Origin: Geobacillus proteiniphilus
GTDB taxonomy: Bacteria > Bacillota > Bacilli > Bacillales > Anoxybacillaceae
Length of the DNA: 35,479 bases
Direction of reading: 5' to 3'
Assembly: GCF_001908025.1 (NCBI RefSeq)
Contig: NZ_MQMG01000043.1
Span: forward strand, 1 to 35,479
The first letter of the stretch is position 1; every line of letters begins with the position of its first letter. Both the position numbers and the translations under genes were made by a program. The notes below the pieces were generated by a model. That model did not search any database. It saw only the letters and a list, made by a program, of their open reading frames with translations, and was not told the DNA's origin. This document shows, piece after piece, positions 13,987 to 22,155 of this stretch.

Positions 13987-15015
13987 TTACGCATTGACGC
14001 TGAGACGCTCATTCATTTTGGCCGCGACAAGATGGGCTAAATCAACGACGCGGCACGAATAGCCCCACTCATTGTCATACCAAGCGAGCACTTTCACTTT
14101 TCGCCCTTCCATCACCATCGTCGACAGGCCGTCGATAATCGCAGAATGCGGATTCGTATTGAAATCGATCGATACAAGCGGCTCCATCGTGAAATCCAAA
14201 ATGCCTTTCAATGGGCCGTTGGCAGCGCGGATGAGCGCCTCGTTCACCTCATCAACCGTCACATCGCGCTTCAAGTCGACGACCAAGTCGACGAGCGATA
14301 CGTTCGGTGTCGGGACGCGGAGCGCCATGCCATGAAGCTTCCCTTTTAAATGCGGCAACACTAGGCCAAGCGCTTTCGCCGCTCCCGTTGTCGTCGGGAT
14401 GATCGACTGCGCGCATGAGCGGGCGCGGCGCAAATCTTTATGCGGGTTGTCGATGTTTTTTTGGTCGTTCGTATACGCGTGAACCGTCGTCATCAGGCCG
14501 TTTTCAATCCCAAACGCTTCATCGAGCACTTTGACGACCGGAGCCAAACAGTTTGTCGTACACGAGGCGTTCGAAATGATGAAATGGCGGTCGATGTCAA
14601 GCATATGCTCGTTGACGCCAACGACGATCGTCACATCTTCATTTTTGCCCGGGGCGGTTAAAATGACGCGCTTCGCCCCTGCCTCAAGGTGAAGGCTCGC
14701 CTTTTCGCGGTCGTTGAATTTGCCGGTCGCTTCAATCACAATATCGATATCAAGCTCTTTCCACGGCAGCTGCTTCGGGTCGCGCGAGTTTAACAGCTTC
14801 ACTTTTTTGCCGTTGACGAGCAGGCCATCTTCCAAAGCGATGACCTCACCTTCAAACTTGCCGTGGTTTGAGTCATATTTCACTAAATGGGCTAACGTTT
14901 CCGGCGGATAGCTGGCGTTCACCGCCACAATGTCGAGATCAGGAGAATTGATGGCGCGCCGGAACACCATCCGTCCGATTCGTCCGAAACCGTTAATCGC
15001 CACTTTCGCCTTCAT
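13987..15015 (-). CDS. gapB: Glyceraldehyde-3-phosphate dehydrogenase, gluconeogenic type
   Basis: The 342-aa protein has the GAPDH Rossmann start (KVAINGFGRIGRMVFRRA), the catalytic SNASCTTNCLAP and the C-terminal WYDNEWGYSCRVVDL. It is assigned to GapB rather than glycolytic GapA because it lies next to speH and coaE as gapB does in B. subtilis, and because the residue after strand 2 that normally binds the adenosine ribose of NAD (Asp in GapA) is replaced: VAVNASYPPETLAHL. That fits NADP use and the gluconeogenic direction. ATG 15015 has GAGGGGAG about 10 bases upstream. Two CcpN-like operators sit in the promoter region, consistent with repression during glycolysis. Confidence 0.94.
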   Translation of the reverse strand: MKAKVAINGFGRIGRMVFRRAINSPDLDIVAVNASYPPETLAHLVKYDSNHGKFEGEVIALEDGLLVNGKKVKLLNSRDPKQLPWKELDIDIVIEATGKFNDREKASLHLEAGAKRVILTAPGKNEDVTIVVGVNEHMLDIDRHFIISNASCTTNCLAPVVKVLDEAFGIENGLMTTVHAYTNDQKNIDNPHKDLRRARSCAQSIIPTTTGAAKALGLVLPHLKGKLHGMALRVPTPNVSLVDLVVDLKRDVTVDEVNEALIRAANGPLKGILDFTMEPLVSIDFNTNPHSAIIDGLSTMVMEGRKVKVLAWYDNEWGYSCRVVDLAHLVAAKMNERLSVNA

Positions 15016-15036
15016 TCACTTTGTTCTCCCCTCATA

Positions 15037-15080
15037 TATGTTATACTATTTTCACATACTCACATAAATAGTATATCATA
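15037..15080 (-). promoter_or_regulatory. gapB promoter region with two CcpN-like operators
   Basis: TATGTTATACT (plus strand 15037-15047) and TATGATATACT (minus strand, 15070-15080) both fit TRTGHYATAYW, the B. subtilis CcpN box as recalled, at every position. They are arranged head to head about 33 bases apart around a weak promoter: -10 TATAAC at 15040-15045 and -35 TTTATG at 15063-15068, 17-base spacing. One box covers the -10 and the other lies just upstream of the -35. Confidence 0.65.
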
Positions 15081-15120
15081 TTTTTAGGGAATGTGGAGAA
15101 CAAAATAACTGAAAGTGAAC

Positions 15121-15149
15121 AAAAAAGACGCCTATTTTTCCAAGGCGTC
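15121..15149 (-). terminator. Terminator of polA-mutM-coaE, overlapping the coaE stop
   Basis: GACGCCT / AGGCGTC (7 bp, 9-base loop) followed by six T on the minus strand. The 5' arm encodes the last coaE residues and the TAG stop lies at the loop/3' arm. Confidence 0.88.
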
Positions 15150-15737
15150 CCATTGTTTCAAAATGGCCAACAGCTGACGGCGTGTCTCTTCTTTCGTTCC
15201 GTTATTGTTGATGACCGCATCGGCCCGTTTCATTTTTTCCGCCAGCGGCCATTGGGCGTGGATGCGGGCGCGCGCTTCTTCCTCAGTGAACCCGTTCCGC
15301 GCCATCAGCCGGCGAAGCTGGATGTCATCGTCAACATACACGACGAGCACTTTATCGACCCAGGATGTCAATCCGCTTTCAAATAAAAGCGGAATGTCCA
15401 ATACAACCGTTTTCGCCCCGGAACGGACGAGCGCTTCTTTCTCCGCCAACATTTTCCGACGCACCGCCGGGTGAACGATGGCGTTTAGCTTTTTCCGTTC
15501 TTCTTCGTCGTTGAACACGATCGCCCCGAGTTTCGCCCGATCGATCTCTCCATTTGTCTGCAAAATGTCCGGACCGAAGGCGGCGACAATCTGTCGGTAG
15601 GCGTCTTCCCCCGGTCGGACGACGGCGCGCGCCGCTTCGTCAGCGTCAATGACCGGAAGGCCGAGCTCGCGCATCATCGCACTCACCGTGCTTTTGCCGC
15701 TGGCGATCCCGCCGGTCAGTCCGATCGTCAACGTCAT
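15132..15737 (-). CDS. coaE: Dephospho-CoA kinase
   Basis: Catalyses the last step of coenzyme A synthesis, ATP-dependent phosphorylation of the 3'-OH of dephospho-CoA. The 201-aa protein has the P-loop near the N-terminus ([17 protein letters not shown]), the acidic substrate motif [15 protein letters not shown], and the lid region [30 protein letters not shown] 15737 has GGAGAGAGG upstream. It follows mutM by 27 bases, so polA-mutM-coaE reads as one operon. Confidence 0.96.
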   Translation of the reverse strand: MTLTIGLTGGIASGKSTVSAMMRELGLPVIDADEAARAVVRPGEDAYRQIVAAFGPDILQTNGEIDRAKLGAIVFNDEEERKKLNAIVHPAVRRKMLAEKEALVRSGAKTVVLDIPLLFESGLTSWVDKVLVVYVDDDIQLRRLMARNGFTEEEARARIHAQWPLAEKMKRADAVINNNGTKEETRRQLLAILKQWDALEK

Positions 15738-15764
15738 GGAACCTCTCTCCTTTTTATGCGCCGC

Positions 15765-16589
15765 CTAGCGCTGGCAGCGCGGGCAATAATGCGTGCCGCG
15801 GCCGGCGACGACTATTTTTTCAATCGACGTGCCGCATCGTTTGCACGGCTTGCCTTGGCGGCCATACACGTACAAATGATGTTGAAACGTGCCGGCCTCG
15901 CCTTGCGTGTTCACGTACGTACGCACCGTGCTTCCCCCTTTCATGACCGCCTCGCCGATCGTCGCCACCATTTCCTCATGCAGGCGCTCGATCTCTTTGC
16001 CGGAGAGCGAGGCAGCCGGCCGTCCGGGAAGAATGCCGGCGCGAAACAGCGATTCGTCGACATAAATATTGCCAAACCCAGCCACGACCGTCTGGTCAAG
16101 GAGCAGCGCCTTGACCGACCGTTTCGTGTTCACTGCCCGCTCCGCCAATACGGCCGGGGAAAACGCCGGGGAAAGCGGCTCCGGTCCAAGCTCAGCAAGC
16201 GGCGGCCGGCGGTCAGCTTCTTCTTTGGCATAAACGTGCATCGTTCCGAACTTGCGCACGTCGCGGTAGCGAAGCTCGCTGCCGTCCGTGAAGCAAAACA
16301 CGACGTGCGTATGCGGCTCGAGCGGCTCGAGGGCAGAAGCGACGGCATAGCGCCCTTCCATGCGCAAATGGGAAATGAGCGCATCGCGGTCGAGCAGGAA
16401 TTTTAAAAATTTCCCTCTCCGTTCCAAACCACGCACCGTCTGTCCGATCATTCTTGCCGCAAACGCCTCGGGGTCTCGCGGATGGCGGATGATGTTCGGC
16501 CAAAAGATGCGCACGTCCTCAATCGTTTTGCCGACCACAAGCGGCAAAAGCGTACGACGGATCGTTTCCACCTCCGGCAATTCCGGCAT
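15765..16589 (-). CDS. mutM: Formamidopyrimidine-DNA glycosylase (MutM/Fpg)
   Basis: Excises 8-oxoguanine and formamidopyrimidines and nicks the abasic site by beta/delta elimination. After Met removal the N-terminus is PELPEVETIRR, with catalytic Pro and Glu. The helix-two-turn-helix (LLLDQTVVAGFGNIYVDESLFRAGI) and the C-terminal zinc finger (CKRCG ... YCPRC) are intact. The length of 274 aa equals that of the structurally studied G. stearothermophilus enzyme. ATG 16589 has GGAAAGGGGGG upstream; the frame extends further but without family similarity. It lies in a replication/repair operon with polA. Confidence 0.98.
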   Translation of the reverse strand: MPELPEVETIRRTLLPLVVGKTIEDVRIFWPNIIRHPRDPEAFAARMIGQTVRGLERRGKFLKFLLDRDALISHLRMEGRYAVASALEPLEPHTHVVFCFTDGSELRYRDVRKFGTMHVYAKEEADRRPPLAELGPEPLSPAFSPAVLAERAVNTKRSVKALLLDQTVVAGFGNIYVDESLFRAGILPGRPAASLSGKEIERLHEEMVATIGEAVMKGGSTVRTYVNTQGEAGTFQHHLYVYGRQGKPCKRCGTSIEKIVVAGRGTHYCPRCQR

Positions 16590-16714
16590 GGTTATCCCCC
16601 CTTTCCTCCGTTTTCCTGCATCGTTCCAGCCGACGCTTTCGCATTGACGCCGGTCCATCCGCCGAGAGAAAGATTCTCCATGAGGCGCCGGCCGTTTCGC
16701 GCCAAGGCCGCCTT

Positions 16715-19345
16715 TTATTTCGCGTCATACCACGTCGAGCCATAATGGTAATCGACTTTGAGCGGCACGCGAAGTGTGACCGCTTGCTCCATCACTTCCG
16801 GAACGAGCCGGCACAGCCGCTCCATCTCTTCTTTCGGCGCCTCCAAAATGAGCTCGTCATGCACTTGCAGCAAAAGGCGCGCTTGCAGCCGCTCTTCCTT
16901 CAGTCTGGCGTTCAGATCGATCATCGCCTTTTTAATAATGTCAGCGGCGCTCCCTTGAATCGGCGTGTTCATCGCCGTCCGCTCGGCGAAGCTGCGGACG
17001 TTGAAGTTGCGGCTCGTGATATCCGGCAAATAGCGGCGCCGATGCAACAGCGTCGTCACATACCCTTTCTGTTTCGCTTCTTGCACAATGTTTTCCATAT
17101 ACCGCTTCACGCCCGGAAAACTGGCAAAGTAGCGCTCGATGAATTCAGCCGCCTCTTTGCGCGAAATATTTAAGTTTTGCGCCAAGCCGTAATCACTGAT
17201 CCCGTAAACGATCCCAAAGTTGACCGCCTTCGCCTGACGGCGCATGTTGGGCGTCACTTCGTCCTCGCTCACATGGAAAATGTCCATCGCTGTTTTCGTA
17301 TGGATATCCAAATCGCGGCGGAACGCTTCAATTAAATTGTCATCTTCAGCAATATGGGCGAGGACGCGCAACTCAATTTGCGAGTAGTCGGCGGCGAAAA
17401 TGAGCCAGTCGGGCTCCGACGGCACGAACGCTTGGCGAATTTTCCGTCCTTCCTCAAGCCGAATCGGAATGTTTTGCAAGTTCGGCTCCGTCGAGCTGAG
17501 CCGTCCGGTTTGCGTCAGCGCCTGATTGAAAATCGTATGCACCTTCTTTGTATCGGGTCGCACGACTTTCAGCAATCCTTCAATATACGTCGACTGCAAC
17601 TTGCCAAGCTGGCGGTAATGCAAAATGTTTTCCACGATCTCGTGATAAGGCGCAAGTTTTTCAAGCACATCCGCCGAAGTGGAGTAGCCGGTTTTCGTTT
17701 TTTTCAAGACCGGCAGCTGCAGTTTTTCAAATAAAATGACGCCGAGCTGTTTCGGAGAATTGATGTTGAACTCCTGGCCGGCGAGCTCATAAATGCGCTG
17801 CTCGACCGTACGCAGCTGCTCCGCGAGCTCTTCGCCCATCTGTTCGAGCCGCTTCGTATCCACTTTCACCCCGGCAAATTCCATTTCCGCCAAAATCGTT
17901 GCCAGCGGTTGCTCGAGCTCGACGAGCAACCCATCTTGTTCGTTGCGGCGCAACTCATCCAAAAACGGCCGTTCGAGCGCCCAAATCGCCGCCGCCTTGC
18001 GGACGAGATGCTCGGCGAGCACTGGCTCATCCGGCACGGCCCGCTTCGCCCCTTTGCCATACACCGCTTCATCCGGCCGCACCGCTTCGTATTGCTTCAT
18101 TTTTGCTGCGGCAGCCACATCATCAACACCTTGCGCCGGATCAAGCAAATAGGCGGCCAGCAATAAATCAAAGGAAACGCCGCATAGCTCAATTCCTTTC
18201 CATTTCAAGGCGACTGCCGCGCGCTTTGAGTCAAACATGCTTTTTTTCTTCGTTTCATCACCAAGCCAGGCGACAAACTGCGGATCGGCAAGCGCCGTCT
18301 CCGGGCGCAGGAAAAACCGTCCATGTTCGTTGACCACAGCGATGCCGACGATCGGCGCATCATGATAATTTTCCTCGACCACCTCAACGACAAGCGCCGC
18401 CTTGTCGGCAAGCATCTCCTCCGTCACGCGGTCAGCAAGCGTGAATGCCATCTCCGCAAGCGGTTTTTCCTCTTCTGGTGACGGCGAATCCATTTTCTCT
18501 AAAAACGATTGAAACCCAAGCTCTTTAAATAAAGCGATCACTTTCTCACGGTCTTCACCTTGATAGGCGATGTCATCAAGCGAGAGCTCGACCGGGGCGT
18601 CGCGGCGAATGGCGGCGAGCTTTTTGCTTAAAAGCGCCACATCGCGGTGTTGGCGCAGCGTTTCTTTCAACTTTTCGCCTTTGATCTCGTCAATGGAGGC
18701 GAGCACGTTTTCGACCGTGCCGAATTGCCTGAGCAGCTTGACCGCCGTCTTTTCCCCAATGCCCGGCACCCCAGGAATGTTGTCCGACTTGTCGCCCATC
18801 AATCCTTTCAAATCAACGATTTGTTCCGGGGTTAAGCCATATTTTTCGCGGACCGTCTCCGGCGTGTACGGTTCGATATCGGTAATCCCTTTTTTCGTAA
18901 TGTCCACCGTCACATGGGGGGAGGCGAGCTGGGTTAAATCGCGGTCGCCGGAAATGACTTTCACCTCAAACCCTTCCTGCTCGGCGCGGGCGGCAAGCGT
19001 TCCGATAATATCGTCCGCTTCGTAGTTGTCGAGTTCATAGGCAGGGATGCGATACGCTTTCAGCAACTCGCGCAACAGCGGAAACTGCTCCGACAGCTCC
19101 GGGGGCGTCTGCTGGCGCCCGCCTTTATACTCTTGAAACGCTTCATGCCGAAACGTCGTTTTCCCAGCATCAAACGCCACAAGCAAATGGGTTGGCTCTT
19201 CTTCGGCCAAAATTTTGTTCAACATCATCGTAAACCCGTAGACGGCGTTCGTATGGATGCCTTTGTCGTTATGCAGCAGCGGCAAGGCGAAAAAGGCGCG
19301 GTACGCCACGCTGTTGCCGTCGATTAAGACCAGCTTTTTCTTCAA
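16715..19345 (-). CDS. polA: DNA polymerase I
   Basis: The enzyme for Okazaki-fragment maturation and gap repair. Residues 1 to about 300 are the 5'-3' flap nuclease (LVLIDGNSVAYRAFFA; DNYEADDIIG; GLMGDKSDNIPGVPGIGEKTA). The middle domain is exonuclease-like but lacks the DEDD metal ligands, as in other Bacillus Pol I, so no proofreading is expected. The polymerase domain has motif A (IFAADYSQIELRVLAHI), motif B (RRQAKAVNFGIVYG) and motif C (QVHDELILE). Start: the ribosome site GAGGAGGG (19352-19359) touches ATG 19351 but is ideally placed 6 bases from TTG 19345. TTG gives MKKKLVLIDG and 876 aa, the length recalled for the stearothermophilus enzyme. Confidence 0.98.
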   Translation of the reverse strand: MKKKLVLIDGNSVAYRAFFALPLLHNDKGIHTNAVYGFTMMLNKILAEEEPTHLLVAFDAGKTTFRHEAFQEYKGGRQQTPPELSEQFPLLRELLKAYRIPAYELDNYEADDIIGTLAARAEQEGFEVKVISGDRDLTQLASPHVTVDITKKGITDIEPYTPETVREKYGLTPEQIVDLKGLMGDKSDNIPGVPGIGEKTAVKLLRQFGTVENVLASIDEIKGEKLKETLRQHRDVALLSKKLAAIRRDAPVELSLDDIAYQGEDREKVIALFKELGFQSFLEKMDSPSPEEEKPLAEMAFTLADRVTEEMLADKAALVVEVVEENYHDAPIVGIAVVNEHGRFFLRPETALADPQFVAWLGDETKKKSMFDSKRAAVALKWKGIELCGVSFDLLLAAYLLDPAQGVDDVAAAAKMKQYEAVRPDEAVYGKGAKRAVPDEPVLAEHLVRKAAAIWALERPFLDELRRNEQDGLLVELEQPLATILAEMEFAGVKVDTKRLEQMGEELAEQLRTVEQRIYELAGQEFNINSPKQLGVILFEKLQLPVLKKTKTGYSTSADVLEKLAPYHEIVENILHYRQLGKLQSTYIEGLLKVVRPDTKKVHTIFNQALTQTGRLSSTEPNLQNIPIRLEEGRKIRQAFVPSEPDWLIFAADYSQIELRVLAHIAEDDNLIEAFRRDLDIHTKTAMDIFHVSEDEVTPNMRRQAKAVNFGIVYGISDYGLAQNLNISRKEAAEFIERYFASFPGVKRYMENIVQEAKQKGYVTTLLHRRRYLPDITSRNFNVRSFAERTAMNTPIQGSAADIIKKAMIDLNARLKEERLQARLLLQVHDELILEAPKEEMERLCRLVPEVMEQAVTLRVPLKVDYHYGSTWYDAK

Positions 19346-19351
19346 TTTCAT

Positions 19352-19359
19352 CCCTCCTC
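19352..19359 (-). promoter_or_regulatory. polA ribosome-binding site that favours a TTG start
   Basis: GAGGAGGG on the minus strand directly abuts an ATG (zero spacing, normally unusable) and stands 6 bases from the in-frame TTG two codons later (ATG AAA TTG). Confidence 0.65.
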
Positions 19360-19404
19360 GGATGCTCCTTGTTCTATCATGCCTGCGGCTTGCCTTGAAA
19401 CGCT

Positions 19405-19475
19405 CTCCCACCATGATGGGAGGCGCCGATTCATCCCCCACTTACGCTCACGCTGAGAAATGGGGGGCTTCTCAG
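19405..19475 (-). mobile_element. Possible IS200/IS605-type right-end (omega-RNA 3' hairpin) relic
   Basis: Between phoR and polA the minus strand reads GAGAAGCCCCCCATTT, then CTCAGCGTGAG, then AAGTGGGGGATGAATC, folding as a 9-bp outer stem (19435-19443 with 19458-19466, one G-U pair) around a CTCA/TGAG inner stem. Such GAAGCCCCC...GGGGGATGAAT ends are typical of IS605-family elements beside tnpB. The outer stem pairs better on the minus strand (G-U) than on the plus strand (C-A). A second hairpin follows (19405-19422). No transposase is present, so at most this is a remnant; recognition is from memory only. Confidence 0.35.
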
Positions 19476-19486
19476 TTGGAGATGAT

Positions 19487-19514
19487 AAAAAAAGAGGCCG
19501 GCTACCGCCCCGGC
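19487..19514 (-). terminator. Terminator of phoPR
   Basis: A short GC stem GCCGG / CCGGC (19510-19514 with 19497-19501) spans the phoR stop codon and is followed by CTCTTTTTTT on the minus strand. Confidence 0.65.
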
Positions 19515-21250
19515 TTTGGAAAATGGATCGTAAACACGGTGCCGCGCCCCACTTTGCTCGCTACGGTAATATATCCGTGGTGAGCCTCAACCAAATGTTT
19601 CACAATCGCCAGGCCCAACCCCGTTCCGCCGGAATCGCGGCTGCGCGCCTTGTCGACGCGGTAAAAACGCTCAAAAATGCGCGGGATTTCCTTTTCCTCA
19701 ATGCCGATGCCGGTGTCTTTCACATGAATCAACACTTCGTTTTCCGTCTCTTCCGCCTCGACGGCGACCCGTCCGCGCTCCGGCGTATACGTGATGGCGT
19801 TGGCGAGCAAGTTCAGCAAAATTTGCTTCATCCGATTTCTGTCACCGCGGATGACAAGCCCGGGTGGCGATTCGATATGCAAATCAATTTGTTTTTCCGC
19901 CGCTTTTTGGCGAAACACAGCAGCCGCTTCGGCGATGACTTGAGCGATATCCACGTCTTCGAGTTGCAGCTGAAACCCGTGTTGCTCGATTTTCGACAAG
20001 TCCAACAGTTCCTCAACGAGCGTTTGCAACCGTTCGCTTTCTTTTAAGATGATGGTCAAAAAATGTTCGAGCGCCGCTTCATCCTTCATGGCACCATCCA
20101 ATAGCGTTTCGGCGAATCCTTTGATGGACGTCACCGGCGTTTTCAATTCGTGCGAAACGTTAGCGACAAAGTCTTTGCGGATTTGCTCAAGACGCTTCAG
20201 CTCCGTAATGTCGTGAAACACGACGACAATCCCTTTCCATTCGGCGTTCGTGCCGATGATCGGGGCCCCGTATACATCGAAATGTTTCCGCTCGATGCCA
20301 ATCGTCAGCCGCATATGTCGACGCATCGTCGTTTCGGTGATGAAAATATCATCGATAAACCGGACGATGTCGCGGTGCGGCAGCACATCGGCGTACGGAC
20401 GGTACAGGCAGGCGGACGGATCGATATGAAACTGCATTTGGAACGCCCGGTTGATGAGGGAAATATGTCCACGGTGGTCAATAAACAACAGCCCGCTGCC
20501 AACGTTTTCAATGAGCGTGTGAAGCCGATCGGTCTGAATTTCCCGCGCCCGGCTCATCTCCTGCAAATGGCGGGCCAGCCGGTTGATCGAGCGCACAAGC
20601 ATCCCGGCCTCGTTATATTCACCATCGGGCACACGGGCGGCGTAATTGCCTTTTTCCAGCTCAAACGCCACTTTCGTCGCTTCTTCAATCGGCTTCATAT
20701 ATTGATTGGCGATTTTCCAGACGAGGGCGATGATGACAACGAGCGCCATCCCGAGGCTGCTCGTGAGCACCCCCCAAATTTGCTCGTTTACTTTTTGGAG
20801 TGAGCTCGTCGGCGTGCTTAAAACGACGTACCCGCTCCGTTCACCGCGCTCGTACGGGACGATGTAGTAATAGACGTCGTTTGTTTTTTCAATCACGGAA
20901 AAACGGGGAAACTGCTTTTTGCGCAAAATCATTCGGACGATGCGCTCATGGTCTTTGTCGCTGATCGCCGCGACGCGACCGCTGTCAAACCGCACCCGTT
21001 CTTCTTTATCGAGCACGGTGATGCGGGACGACAGCTCATTCCCCATTTCCCGCAAATCGGCGCGGATTTGCTCGAGCGGTTCATTTTCAAGCAAAATCGC
21101 AAGCGCTTGGGCCTCTTTTTCCATCCGTTTGTTCATCGTCTCGGCGTAAAAATCTTTCAGCAATTGCCCGAGCAAAAGCCCGAGGGCGATCAACACCGCG
21201 GCGATGAGCGTCACGAGCCAAAACAAAAGGCGGGTGCGGAAGCTATTCAT
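19502..21250 (-). CDS. phoR: Phosphate-sensing sensor histidine kinase PhoR
   Basis: Membrane kinase that phosphorylates PhoP under phosphate limitation. The 582-aa layout: transmembrane helix 1 at about 8-31, an extracytoplasmic sensor of about 130 residues, transmembrane helix 2 at about 159-181, HAMP (PIEEATKVAFELEKGNYAARV), a PAS domain at about 240-345, the phosphoacceptor box FVANVSHELKTPVTS with His367, and the ATPase boxes NRMKQILLNLLANAITYTP, DTGIGI and GGTGLGLAIVKHLV. ATG 21250 overlaps the phoP stop by 8 bases, so translation is coupled. The open frame upstream of this ATG lies inside phoP and is a shadow. Confidence 0.95.
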   Translation of the reverse strand: MNSFRTRLLFWLVTLIAAVLIALGLLLGQLLKDFYAETMNKRMEKEAQALAILLENEPLEQIRADLREMGNELSSRITVLDKEERVRFDSGRVAAISDKDHERIVRMILRKKQFPRFSVIEKTNDVYYYIVPYERGERSGYVVLSTPTSSLQKVNEQIWGVLTSSLGMALVVIIALVWKIANQYMKPIEEATKVAFELEKGNYAARVPDGEYNEAGMLVRSINRLARHLQEMSRAREIQTDRLHTLIENVGSGLLFIDHRGHISLINRAFQMQFHIDPSACLYRPYADVLPHRDIVRFIDDIFITETTMRRHMRLTIGIERKHFDVYGAPIIGTNAEWKGIVVVFHDITELKRLEQIRKDFVANVSHELKTPVTSIKGFAETLLDGAMKDEAALEHFLTIILKESERLQTLVEELLDLSKIEQHGFQLQLEDVDIAQVIAEAAAVFRQKAAEKQIDLHIESPPGLVIRGDRNRMKQILLNLLANAITYTPERGRVAVEAEETENEVLIHVKDTGIGIEEKEIPRIFERFYRVDKARSRDSGGTGLGLAIVKHLVEAHHGYITVASKVGRGTVFTIHFPKPGR

Positions 21251-21950
21251 GCCGCTTCGGTTCCTCCAACTTGTAGCCAAGGCCGCGCACCGTTTTAATG
21301 TACATCGGTTTTTTCGTATCGGTTTCGATCTTCTCGCGCAAGTGACTGATATGGACGTCGACAATGCGTGTATCACCGGCAAACTCGTAGTTCCACACAG
21401 CGCTGAGCAGCTGGTCGCGCGTCAACACCCGCCCTTTATGGCGAGCCAAATAAAGGAGCAACTCAAACTCTTTCGGCGTCAGCTCAAGCGGCTTGCCGCC
21501 GATCGTTGCTTCATAGCGTTCTGGAAAAATTTCCAGCTCGCCAACAACAAGCCGCTCGCTCGATTCAGCCGCCGGCTGAACGATCTCCGTGCGGCGCAAA
21601 ATCGCCTTGACGCGTGCAATGACTTCGCGCGGGCTGAACGGCTTCGTCATATAGTCGTCGGCGCCAAGCTCAAGGCCAAGCACTTTGTCAAATTCATCAT
21701 CGCGAGCCGTCAACATTAAAATCGGCGTCATGATTTGCTGCTGGCGAAGCCGCTTGCACACATCAACGCCGTCAAGCTTCGGCAGCATCAAGTCCAAAAT
21801 GATGAGCGCCGGCTGTTCGGACGCTACTTTCACGAGCGCCTCTTCGCCATCGTGAGCGGTCACGACGTGAAATCCGGCTTTCTCCAAATTGTACGACAAC
21901 AGAGTCACAATCGGCTGTTCGTCATCGACAACTAAAATTTTTCGTCCCAT
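21243..21950 (-). CDS. phoP: Phosphate response regulator PhoP (OmpR family)
   Basis: A 235-aa regulator: receiver domain with the acidic pair D9/D10, phosphoacceptor D53 in IILDLMLPKLDG, Thr in PILMLTARDDEFD and Lys in DYMTKPFSPRE, then a winged-helix DNA-binding domain (LELTPKEFELLLYLARHKGRVLTRDQLL ... DVHISHLREKIETD ... TVRGLGYKLE). It activates phosphate-starvation genes. ATG 21950 has GGAGGAG upstream; a TATCAT -10-like box lies at about 21989-21994 without a clear -35. The gene is separated from the mdh unit by a strong terminator, so it starts its own operon with phoR. Confidence 0.96.
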   Translation of the reverse strand: MGRKILVVDDEQPIVTLLSYNLEKAGFHVVTAHDGEEALVKVASEQPALIILDLMLPKLDGVDVCKRLRQQQIMTPILMLTARDDEFDKVLGLELGADDYMTKPFSPREVIARVKAILRRTEIVQPAAESSERLVVGELEIFPERYEATIGGKPLELTPKEFELLLYLARHKGRVLTRDQLLSAVWNYEFAGDTRIVDVHISHLREKIETDTKKPMYIKTVRGLGYKLEEPKRHE

Positions 21951-22020
21951 GCCGCTCCTCCATCCCGTCCAATGGTTTCTGCCTTTATGATACCACAATT
22001 GACGCCTTGATTCGGACAAA

Positions 22021-22066
22021 AAAGAAAAAAGGAGTTTTCCTGCGGACAGGTCGCCCGCGGAAAACT
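22021..22066 (-). terminator. Terminator of the citZ-icd-mdh-maoC unit
   Basis: AGTTTTCC / GGAAAACT (8 bp) extended inward by GCGG / CCGC, followed by CCTTTTTTCTTTTTT on the minus strand. It lies upstream of the phoP promoter region. Confidence 0.88.
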
Positions 22067-22155
22067 GACCCTCGCGTTTCGTTGGCTTCTTTTGGCGGAA
22101 AGCGGCATGAAACTTCCCCTTTGTTTCGAAGTGGGGGACTTCTTTCGGAAATCCG

